Positions 34,151-41,854 of a stretch of DNA of 64,000 nt are shown piece by piece. Origin of the DNA: Halolamina litorea (lineage in GTDB: Archaea; Halobacteriota; Halobacteria; Halobacteriales; Haloferacaceae); the NCBI RefSeq assembly GCF_026616205.1, contig NZ_JANHGR010000002.1, positions 1-64,000 of the forward strand. The letters are read 5' to 3'. The notes beneath the pieces are model-generated. The model saw only the letters and a list, made by a program, of their open reading frames with translations, was not told the origin of the DNA and made no database searches. Within the stretch, counting starts at the first letter, position 1; each line of letters begins with the position of its first letter. A program made the translations under genes and the position numbers.

Positions 34151-35958
34151 TACTCGCTCTCGATCGGTTCGACGGTCTCGTACTGGGTCAGCACGGTTTC
34201 GAAGCCGGTGTCGCCCTCGTGGAGCGCTTCGAGTTGACCCACGAGGTCGCCGACGGGGAGACGAGCCTGTGCGCCCGTATCCCGGTCACGGAGCGTGACC
34301 GACGTGGGGTCGTCCTCCAGCCCGTCGCGGTCGACGGTGACACAGAACGGCGTGCCGACCTCGTCCTGCCGGCGGTAGCGCCGACCGATCGAGCCGGAGT
34401 CGTCCCGGGTGGCGTCGAAGCCCGCGGCCCGGAGCGTCGAGACGACGTCGTCGGCCGTGTCGAGCAACGGCTCGTGGTTGCTCACGAGCGGGAACACCGC
34501 CACGTCCGTCGGCGCCATCTCGGGGGCAAAGGAGAGGAAGTCCCGCGCCTCGTCGCCCATCTCGTCGCGTTCCAGGCCGTGGTCGATCAGGGCGTAGACG
34601 GTCCGGTCGACGCCGAACGACGGCTCGATCACGTGGGGCGTGATGTGCTCGCCGGCCTCCGTCTCCTCGACGACCTCGAAGTTCGCGAGGTCGGTGTCGA
34701 CGGTGTACTCCTCGCCGTCGGCGGTGACGGTGACCTCGTCCGCCTCGAAAGCGTCGGGGTCCCGCTCGGCGAGGTCCGCGAGCGCGTCGGCGACCGCCGC
34801 GGCGGCGCCGCCGAACTCGGGGCCGAGCGTCGCCATGTCGGGGTCGACGGTCGGCTTCCGGACCGACTTTGGCTCGTCGTACTGCTTGAAGACGGTGAAG
34901 CTCTCGCCGCTGCCCGTCGCGTGTTTCGAGAGGTCGTAGTCGCCACGCGAGGAGATGCCGGCGATCTCGATCCAGTCGCCGCCGGCGCTCTCGATCTTGG
35001 CCTCCGCGTCCCAGCAGTCGGATGCGTAGTGGGCGCGCTCGCCGGGCAGGTGCTGGCGGAAGCGCAGTTGCTCGGTATCGAGGCCGATCCGCTCGTACCA
35101 CTCCTGAGCGACGCCGAGGTAGTAGGCGATCCACGGCGAGGAGAGCAGGTCTTCCTCGACGGCCTCGCCGACGGTGACCGTCCGGTAGCCGTCGCTCGCG
35201 GGGGCCTCCTCCTGCTGTTCGGGGACGGCGTAGAGGCGCAGTTCCACGTCCTCGACCCGTTCGAGCGGCGGTTCGTCCGCCTCGGGGTCGATGAACTGCT
35301 CCAGTTCGGCCTGCGTGAGCTCCCGCACCCGGATGAGGCCCCGGCGGGGCGAGATCTCGTTGCGGTAGGCCGGGCCGATCTGGGTGACGCCGAAGGGGAG
35401 CTTCCCCCGGGCGTACTCCTTGAGCCGCGGGAACTCCACGAAGATGCCCTGTGCGGTCTCGGGCCGGAGGTAGCCGGGCTGGCCCGAGCCGGGACCGATG
35501 CTCGTCTCGAACATGAGGTTGAAGTCCTCGACGGGCTGGCCGGCGAGGGCCGCACCACAGTTCGGGCAGACGAGGTCGTGTTCGGCGATCAGGTCGGCGA
35601 CCTCCTCGGGGTCGAGCGCTTCGGCGTCCTCCAGCGACGTGGCGCCCTCAACGAGGTGGTCGGCCCGGTGGGACTCGCCGCACTCGGCACACTCGACGAG
35701 CATGTCGTCGAACGTGTCGAGGTGGCCCGAGGCCTCGAACACCGGCTCGGGCATGATCGTCGGCGCCGCGATCTCCTCGTTGTCCTCCTTGAGCGCGAAG
35801 CGGTCGCGCCACGCGCCCTCGACGTTGCGCTTGAGCGCCGCGCCCTCGGGACCGAACGTGTAGAAGCCGGCAGCGCCGCCGTAGGCCTCCGCGGCCGCGA
35901 AGAAGAACCCGCGTCGCTTGGCGAGTTCGACCACGTCCGCCCGGTCGTCGTCGCTCAT
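34150..35958 (-). CDS. glyS: Glycine--tRNA ligase (dimeric, class II)
   Basis: The 602-residue alpha2-type enzyme of archaea and eukaryotes begins with KRRGFFFAAAEAYGGAAGFYTFGPEGA split over motif 1. It then has a zinc-like insertion (CAECGESHRADH, CPNCGAAL), motif 2 YRNEISPRRGLIRVRELTQAE, motif 3 region PSFGVDRTVYALI, and a C-terminal anticodon domain from about 480. It lies in the middle of a coupled operon: its start overlaps the stop of a CBS-domain gene (TGATG), and its stop overlaps the kinase-like gene. Confidence 0.96.
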   Translation of the reverse strand: MSDDDRADVVELAKRRGFFFAAAEAYGGAAGFYTFGPEGAALKRNVEGAWRDRFALKEDNEEIAAPTIMPEPVFEASGHLDTFDDMLVECAECGESHRADHLVEGATSLEDAEALDPEEVADLIAEHDLVCPNCGAALAGQPVEDFNLMFETSIGPGSGQPGYLRPETAQGIFVEFPRLKEYARGKLPFGVTQIGPAYRNEISPRRGLIRVRELTQAELEQFIDPEADEPPLERVEDVELRLYAVPEQQEEAPASDGYRTVTVGEAVEEDLLSSPWIAYYLGVAQEWYERIGLDTEQLRFRQHLPGERAHYASDCWDAEAKIESAGGDWIEIAGISSRGDYDLSKHATGSGESFTVFKQYDEPKSVRKPTVDPDMATLGPEFGGAAAAVADALADLAERDPDAFEADEVTVTADGEEYTVDTDLANFEVVEETEAGEHITPHVIEPSFGVDRTVYALIDHGLERDEMGDEARDFLSFAPEMAPTDVAVFPLVSNHEPLLDTADDVVSTLRAAGFDATRDDSGSIGRRYRRQDEVGTPFCVTVDRDGLEDDPTSVTLRDRDTGAQARLPVGDLVGQLEALHEGDTGFETVLTQYETVEPIESE

Positions 35959-36815
35959 CAGACCGCCTCCAGCAGATGGACGTCCCGGAGCACGCCGACG
36001 AGGTCGCCGCCGCCGACGACCGGGATCTGCTCGATGTCGTTACTGATCATCAGCTGAGCGGCCTCGACGGCGGACTTGCGCTTCGAGACCGTGACCACGT
36101 CCGCCGTCATGTAGTTCGAGACCGGCTCCTCGGGGAACTCGACGTTCCGCGTCGGGACGTAGCGGCTGCCGACGGCTTTGATGCGCTCCCACTTCCAGTC
36201 CTCGTCGTCGCCGGCCATCGAGATGCCGGCGTCCTCCTCGCCCTCGACGATCTGTGCGACGGCGACGATGTCGGGCTCAGTGAGCACGCCGGCCATCTCG
36301 GCGTCGTCGTCGAGCACGACCGTGTAGGGCACTTCGGCGAGTCCGATCTCGCGTTCGGCGACCGGTAGCGGCGTACCGGTGTACGTGGTGTTGATCGCCG
36401 AGGCACAGAGGTCGCCGACGACGGCCTCGGTACCGACCTCCTCGCGGGCGAGCGCGCGGATCACGTCGGTGATGGTGACGATGCCGGCGAGCGAGCCGTC
36501 GTCGCCGTCGTCGACGACCGGGACGCGCCGGGCGTCGGTCTCGAGCATCAGTTCGGCGAGGTCGTGGAGGCTCGCGTCGGCCGTCGTCGTCGGGACCTCA
36601 CGGAGCAGCATCGCGAGGTCGTCCTCGTCGGGGTGCTCGATCAGGTCGTCACGGGAGACGAGCCCTCGGTAGCGCTCGCCGTCCTCGCCGTCGCGGACGA
36701 CGGGAACCGAGGAGAACTGTCGTTCCTGCAGGTACTCGAGGGCGTCGTCGCGGGAGCCCGGCAGCGAGACGGTTACGAGCTCGGACGCGGGCGTCATGGC
36801 GTCGGCTACCTTCAT
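35958..36815 (-). CDS. CBS-domain protein, first gene of the glyS operon
   Basis: The 285-residue protein consists of about four CBS motifs in two Bateman modules: MKVADAMTPASELVTVSLPG at the start, then RRVPVVDDGDDGSLAGIVTI, ISMAG with a variable linker, and VSNYMTADVVTVSKRKSAVE to the end. CBS pairs sense adenine nucleotides or S-adenosylmethionine. No catalytic domain is attached, so it may regulate another protein. ATG 36815 gives the normal CBS N-terminus; a longer frame runs upstream but lacks family similarity. Confidence 0.87.
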   Translation of the reverse strand: MKVADAMTPASELVTVSLPGSRDDALEYLQERQFSSVPVVRDGEDGERYRGLVSRDDLIEHPDEDDLAMLLREVPTTTADASLHDLAELMLETDARRVPVVDDGDDGSLAGIVTITDVIRALAREEVGTEAVVGDLCASAINTTYTGTPLPVAEREIGLAEVPYTVVLDDDAEMAGVLTEPDIVAVAQIVEGEEDAGISMAGDDEDWKWERIKAVGSRYVPTRNVEFPEEPVSNYMTADVVTVSKRKSAVEAAQLMISNDIEQIPVVGGGDLVGVLRDVHLLEAV

Positions 36816-37010
36816 GCGGCCGTGTTCTCCGGCGGCCCTCTTGTACTCTGCGAAGGTGTGCGCGGGGCTGGCAACCCCGAACGGCGCCCCCACCGCTGCG
36901 TCGGCGCCGATAGCGGGGACCGACAACCGGGTAGTACTCCCCTACCCAATCGTGTGAACAATAGCCAAAGTTTCGACGGCTTTATAGGTATGGGCGTGGG
37001 AGGCTATACC

Positions 37011-37154
37011 ATGGCACCGGGCACGGCTCACGAGGGTGGCGACGTGATGGGCTCGCTTGACGACACCGAGTTCGTGATCGCGGATCTCGGTCGAGAGGAG
37101 GCGTGGATTTCGGTCTCCGAGGCGGACGCGCCGGTCGTCGCGGAGTGGGCGTAG
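37011..37154 (+). CDS. Small acidic protein of unknown function (DUF7556-like)
   Basis: The 47-residue product has a C-terminal core DDTEFVIADLGREEAWISVS followed by EADAPVVAEWA, which I recall as a recurrent haloarchaeal small protein. GCTTTATAGG at 36979-36988 is about 27 nt upstream of ATG 37011; an earlier in-frame ATG at 36990 lies too close to this box to be used. Confidence 0.7.
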   Translation: MAPGTAHEGGDVMGSLDDTEFVIADLGREEAWISVSEADAPVVAEWA

Positions 37155-37496
37155 CGAACACCGAGGCGCGGGTGGTTTCTGCGGGTACTTAAAGAACCGG
37201 GAGATTCCGGGAACAGTCCTACCCGGGAAGGAGGCGTTGTATCGATGCAGCGAACGCATCGACGGGCCAGCAACGTACCCCCGGGCGGTTCCCACAGATC
37301 GCCCACCCCGGACGGTTCCACAGTCCGTCCGTTCCGGACGTCCCCCCACACGTCCGTTCCCCACACGCATTCCGGCAGGCTGTCCCGTCCTTCTCCCGTT
37401 TCTCGACCTCGCAGCGGCGGCGCCGTCGGCGTCGGTGGCGTCGGCGAACCGCGGCGGTACTGAAGGTTTTTGTCGTCGTCGCCGCTGTAGTGGCGT
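37155..37496 (+). other. Gene-poor interval with an isolated promoter
   Basis: No protein can be supported with confidence in these 342 bp. TACTTAAAG at 37186-37194 is a good promoter, with expected start near 37217. An AAGGAGG sequence at 37228-37234 precedes an ATG at 37245 that opens a 72-codon frame, but its product is basic and Arg/Pro/Ser-rich, unlike proteins of this genome. A small RNA is an alternative. The promoter of the next gene (GGTTTTTG, about 37466-37473) closes the interval. Confidence 0.4.
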
Positions 37497-37916
37497 ATGG
37501 ATTACCGCGAACTCTCGCTCGACCGTGAGTTCCTCGCCCGACTCGAGACCGGCGCCGACTGGCGCGAGGAGATCGAGTCGCTGGCCGTCGAGGAGGAGGT
37601 CGACGCCGCGTGGTTCAACGCCATGGGGGCGGTGCAGGACGCCGTCGTCTGGTTCTACGACCAGCAGGAGGGCGAGTACCAGTCCGTCGAGTTCGAGGAA
37701 CCCCTCGAGGTCGCGGCCTGTGTCGGCAACGTCTCGCTGCTCGACGGCGAGCGCTTCGCCCACACGCACGCCGTGCTCTCGCGGCCGAGCGGGCAGTCGC
37801 TGGCGGGCCACCTCGACGCCGCGACCGTCTTCGCCGGCGAGGTGTACATGCGGACGTTCGAGGAGTCGCTGGAACGGGAGTACGACGAGGAGACCGACCT
37901 GGACCTCTGGCTGTGA
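37497..37916 (+). CDS. PPC/DUF296-domain protein
   Basis: The 139-residue single-domain protein matches the PPC (plant and prokaryote conserved) fold. Key parts are the DAAWFNAMGAVQDAV block and the metal-site-like AHTHAVLSRPSGQSLAGHL region, followed by VFAGEVYMRTFE. Prokaryotic PPC proteins form trimers and their role is unclear, often described as DNA-binding related. It lies 22 bp upstream of polC on the same strand, so the two may be co-transcribed. Confidence 0.86.
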   Translation: MDYRELSLDREFLARLETGADWREEIESLAVEEEVDAAWFNAMGAVQDAVVWFYDQQEGEYQSVEFEEPLEVAACVGNVSLLDGERFAHTHAVLSRPSGQSLAGHLDAATVFAGEVYMRTFEESLEREYDEETDLDLWL

Positions 37917-37938
37917 GCCGACTGGCACGAGGTGAACG

Positions 37939-40900
37939 ATGAGGAAGGACGACGAGCGGTACTTCGAGCGAATGGAGGAACGCCTCGACGAGGCGTTCGA
38001 CCGCGCAGAGGCCGCCCGGGCACAGGGCCACGACCCTCAGACCGAGATCGAGATCCCGGTCGCGCGGGACATGGCCGACCGCGTCGAGAACATCCTCGGC
38101 ATCCCCGGCGTCGCCGAGCGCGTCCGCGAACTCGAGGGGCAGATGAGCCGCGAGGAGGCCGCCCTCGAACTCGTGGAGGACTTCGTCGACGGGAGCGTCG
38201 GCGACTACGACGGCCGCGAGGGGAAGATCGAGGGCGCGGTCCGGACGGCGGTCGCCCTCCTCACCGAGGGTGTCGTCGCCGCACCGATCGAGGGGATCGA
38301 CCGCGCGGAGTTGCTGCAGAACGACGACGGCACCGAGTTCGTCAACGTCTACTACGCCGGCCCGATCCGCTCTGCGGGCGGGACCGCACAGGCGCTGTCG
38401 GTGCTCGTCGCCGACTACGCCCGGTCGCTGCTCGGGATCGAGGAGTTCCACGCCCGGAGCGACGAGGTCGAGCGCTACGCCGAGGAGGTCGCCCTCTACG
38501 AGAAGGAGACCGGCCTGCAGTACACCCCGAAGGACAAGGAGACGAAGTTCATCGCCGAGCACCTCCCGATCATGCTCGACGGCGAGGCCACCGGCGACGA
38601 CGAGGTCTCGGGGTTCCGTGACCTCGAACGCGTCGACACCAACTCCGCCCGCGGGGGGATGTGTCTCGTGCTCGCGGAAGGGATCGCGCTCAAAGCCCCC
38701 AAGATCCAGCGCTACACCCGCCAACTGGACGAGGTCGACTGGCCGTGGCTGCAGGACCTCATCGACGGCACCTACTACGACAGCGACGACGACGACGAGG
38801 GTGAGGCCGACGACGGCGAGAGCGACGAGGCTGACGCCGACGCCGCGGACGCCGACGACGACGAACCGAGCGAACCGGAAGGGCCGATCCGCGCCGACCC
38901 GGCGACGAAGTACCTCCGGGACCTGATCGCCGGCCGGCCCGTGTTCGGCCATCCCTCCGAATCGGGGGGTTTCAGGCTTCGATACGGTCGCTCGCGCAAC
39001 CACGGGTTCGCGACCGCCGGCGTCCACCCGGCGACGATGCACCTCGTCGACGACTTCCTCGCGACGGGGACCCAGATCAAGACCGAGCGGCCGGGGAAGG
39101 CCGCCGGCGTCGTACCGGTCGACTCCATCGAGGGGCCGACGGTCCGCCTCGCCAACGGCGACGTGCGGCGCATCGACGACCCCGCGGAGGCCCTGGAGAT
39201 CCGCAACGGCGTCGACGAGATCCTCGACCTCGGCGAGTACCTCGTCAACTTCGGGGAGTTCGTCGAGAACAACCACCCGCTCGTCCCGGCCTCCTACGCC
39301 GTCGAGTGGTGGGAACAGGAGTTCGCTGAGGCCGGCGCCGACGTGCAAGCCCTGCGGGACGACCCCCACGTCGACCTCGACAGCCCCGCTCCGCGGACCG
39401 CGCTGGATTGGGCCGACCGCTACGACTGCCCGATCCACCCCGAGTACACCTACCTCTGGCACGACGTGACCGTCGCGGAGTACGACGCGCTGGCGACGGC
39501 CGCCACCGATGGGGAGATCCGGGGTGACGGCCTGCGACTCGACCGAACCGACGACGTGCAACGCGCGCTCGAACGGCTGCTGATCGAGCACAGCACGGAT
39601 GGAGACGGGGAAGCACTGCTGATCCCCGAGTACCGGCCGCTGCTTCGCTCTCTGGGCGTGACCGAGGACCTACGGCGGGAGTGGACCCCCGCGGACCTGA
39701 GCGAGCGCGCGCGGACGTGGGGCGCCGAGGCCGGCGAGGACGCCGTCGCAGACGGGGGGATGGCGATCCGGAACGAGGAGAACGGCGGGAGCGACCCCGA
39801 AGCCGCCACCGACGACGCGATCACCGTCGACGACCCCGAGCCGTCTGCGCCGTCGGTGCCGCTGCCCGGCACGAACGCCATCGAGGCGGTCAACGAGGTC
39901 GCGCCGTTCGCCGTCCGGGAGCGTGCACCCACGCGGATCGGGAACCGGATGGGCCGACCCGAGAAGTCCGAGAGCCGGGACCTCTCGCCGGCGGTCCACA
40001 CCATGTTCCCCATCGGTGAGGCCGGCGGCAGCCAGCGCGACGTTGCCAAGGCCGCGAAGGACCGCACCGACGCCGGCCGCGGCGTCATCGAGGTCAGCCT
40101 CGGCGAGCGCGAGTGCCCCGACTGTGGCGAGCACACCTACAAGAACCGCTGTCCGGACTGTAGCGCCCACACGGAGCCGTACTACGAGTGCGACGACTGC
40201 GGGATCGAAGTCGAACCCGACGAGTCCGGCCGCGTGGTCTGCCCCCGCTGTGAGTGGGAGGTCGAGAGCCCCGAGACCCGGACTGTCGACCTCAACGCGG
40301 AGTACCACGAGGCCATGGAGTCCATCGGCGAGCGCGAGGGGAGCTTCTCCATCCTGAAGGGCGTCAAGGGGCTGATGTCGGCCAACGAGACCCCCGAGCC
40401 GATGGCGAAGGGCGTCCTTCGGGCCAAACACGGCGTCTCCTCGTTCAAGGACGGGACCGTCCGCTACGACATGACCGACCTCCCGGTCACCTCGGTCCGG
40501 CCCGAGGAGTTGGACACGACGGCGGCGGAGTTCCGCCGACTCGGCTACGAGACCGACATCGACGGCGAGCCGCTGGTCCACGACGACCAGTTGGTCGAGC
40601 TAAAAGTGCAGGACATCGTGCTGCCCGACGGCGCCGCCGAGCACATGATGCGCACCGCGGACTTCGTCGACGACCTGCTCGAACGGTTCTACGGCCTCGA
40701 CCCCTTCTACGAGGTGGCGGACCGCGAGGACCTCGTGGGCGAACTCGTGTTCGGGATGGCGCCCCACACCTCCGCGGCCGTCGTCGGCCGCGTCGTCGGC
40801 TTTACGAGCGCCGCCGTCGGGTACGCGCACCCTTATTTCCACGCCGCAAAGCGAAGAAACTGTGACGGCGACGAAGATTGCGTCATGCTCCTCCTGGACG

Positions 40901-41613
40901 GCCTGCTGAACTTCTCGAAGGAGTTCCTCCCCGACCAGCGTGGGGGGCGGATGGACGCGCCGCTGGTGATGTCCTCCCGGATCGACCCCTCGGAGATCGA
41001 CGACGAGGCCCACAACATGGACATCGTCCGGCAGTACCCCGAGGAGTTCTACGAGGCCAGTTTGGAGATGGCCGACCCCGGCGAGGTCGAGGACCTGATC
41101 CAACTGGGCGAGGACACGCTGGGCACCGACGAGGAGTACCGCGGCTTCGACCACACCCACGACACCACGAACCTCGCGCTCGGGCCGGACCTCTCCTCGT
41201 ACAAGACCCTGCCCGACATGGAGGCGAAGATGGACGCCCAACTCGAACTCTCGCGGAAACTCCGGGCCGTCGACGAGACCGACGTGGCCGAGCGGGTGAT
41301 CGAGAACCACTTCCTGCCGGACCTGATCGGAAACCTCCGGGCCTTCTCCAGTCAGGAGACACGCTGTCTCGACTGCGGCGAGAAGTATCGCCGCGTCCCG
41401 CTCACCGGCGACTGCCGGGAGTGTGGCGGTCGGATGACGCTGACGGTCCACCGTGGCTCCGTGAACAAGTACATGGACATCTCGATCGAGGTGGCCGAGG
41501 AGTACGGCTGCCGGGACTACACCAAACAGCGCCTCGAAGTGCTCGAGCGCTCGCTGGAGTCGGTGTTCGAGAACGACAAGAACAAACAGAGCGGTATCGC
41601 GGACTTCATGTAG
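37939..41613 (+). CDS. polC: DNA polymerase II (family D) large subunit DP2
   Basis: This is the catalytic subunit of the archaeal replicative polymerase PolD (1224 residues). The N-terminal half includes VNVYYAGPIRSAGGTAQALS and FRLRYGRSRNHGFATAG. A haloarchaeal acidic insertion of about 35 residues lies near 280-315. Zinc motifs lie at about 725-775 (CPDCGEHTYKNRCPDC, CDDCG, CPRC) and 1144-1165. The catalytic NCDGDED is at 974-980. The C-terminal KQSGIADFM is a PCNA-binding motif. There is no intein, but codons around the usual insertion site (N974/C975) are atypical. GAGGTGA nine bases upstream is a strong ribosome-binding site. DP1 is at 54056-55747. Confidence 0.96.
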   Translation: MRKDDERYFERMEERLDEAFDRAEAARAQGHDPQTEIEIPVARDMADRVENILGIPGVAERVRELEGQMSREEAALELVEDFVDGSVGDYDGREGKIEGAVRTAVALLTEGVVAAPIEGIDRAELLQNDDGTEFVNVYYAGPIRSAGGTAQALSVLVADYARSLLGIEEFHARSDEVERYAEEVALYEKETGLQYTPKDKETKFIAEHLPIMLDGEATGDDEVSGFRDLERVDTNSARGGMCLVLAEGIALKAPKIQRYTRQLDEVDWPWLQDLIDGTYYDSDDDDEGEADDGESDEADADAADADDDEPSEPEGPIRADPATKYLRDLIAGRPVFGHPSESGGFRLRYGRSRNHGFATAGVHPATMHLVDDFLATGTQIKTERPGKAAGVVPVDSIEGPTVRLANGDVRRIDDPAEALEIRNGVDEILDLGEYLVNFGEFVENNHPLVPASYAVEWWEQEFAEAGADVQALRDDPHVDLDSPAPRTALDWADRYDCPIHPEYTYLWHDVTVAEYDALATAATDGEIRGDGLRLDRTDDVQRALERLLIEHSTDGDGEALLIPEYRPLLRSLGVTEDLRREWTPADLSERARTWGAEAGEDAVADGGMAIRNEENGGSDPEAATDDAITVDDPEPSAPSVPLPGTNAIEAVNEVAPFAVRERAPTRIGNRMGRPEKSESRDLSPAVHTMFPIGEAGGSQRDVAKAAKDRTDAGRGVIEVSLGERECPDCGEHTYKNRCPDCSAHTEPYYECDDCGIEVEPDESGRVVCPRCEWEVESPETRTVDLNAEYHEAMESIGEREGSFSILKGVKGLMSANETPEPMAKGVLRAKHGVSSFKDGTVRYDMTDLPVTSVRPEELDTTAAEFRRLGYETDIDGEPLVHDDQLVELKVQDIVLPDGAAEHMMRTADFVDDLLERFYGLDPFYEVADREDLVGELVFGMAPHTSAAVVGRVVGFTSAAVGYAHPYFHAAKRRNCDGDEDCVMLLLDGLLNFSKEFLPDQRGGRMDAPLVMSSRIDPSEIDDEAHNMDIVRQYPEEFYEASLEMADPGEVEDLIQLGEDTLGTDEEYRGFDHTHDTTNLALGPDLSSYKTLPDMEAKMDAQLELSRKLRAVDETDVAERVIENHFLPDLIGNLRAFSSQETRCLDCGEKYRRVPLTGDCRECGGRMTLTVHRGSVNKYMDISIEVAEEYGCRDYTKQRLEVLERSLESVFENDKNKQSGIADFM
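40801..40890 (+). other. polC: Atypical-codon patch at the DP2 intein site
   Basis: From residue 955 to 984 the codons include TTT, CCT, TAT, GCA, CGA, AGA, TGT, GAA and GAT, all otherwise uncommon in this gene. They cluster around RRN/CDGDED, where DP2 inteins of other archaea insert (recalled). The protein sequence is fully normal. Confidence 0.6.
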
Positions 41614-41814
41614 GCGACGGCGCCGCCGAGGCGCGGTGACCGTCCGAGCCTACTCCGAGGCCCGTACCGTTGGTCCGCGTTTTGCCGCCCATTACGTCGA
41701 GTCTGCAGTCGTTCAACGCCGAGAACAGTAAGGCCGCATTTCGGTCGGCCGGCGTCTCAGGTCGTCCGGTAAGGTGGGCCTCGTTGAGACGGTACCGAGC
41801 CTACCCCAAAATTG

Positions 41815-41827
41815 TGTTACTGTAACA
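41815..41827. promoter_or_regulatory. Operator-like palindrome at the FG-GAP gene promoter
   Basis: TGTTAC-T-GTAACA is a perfect 13-bp odd palindrome. It overlaps the position where the TATA element of the gene starting at 41855 should lie (about 27 nt upstream), next to AAAATTG and AACAAAG. A repressor bound here would block TBP. Confidence 0.45.
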
Positions 41828-41854
41828 AAGCACGCTGATTGCGTAGGACGGGCT

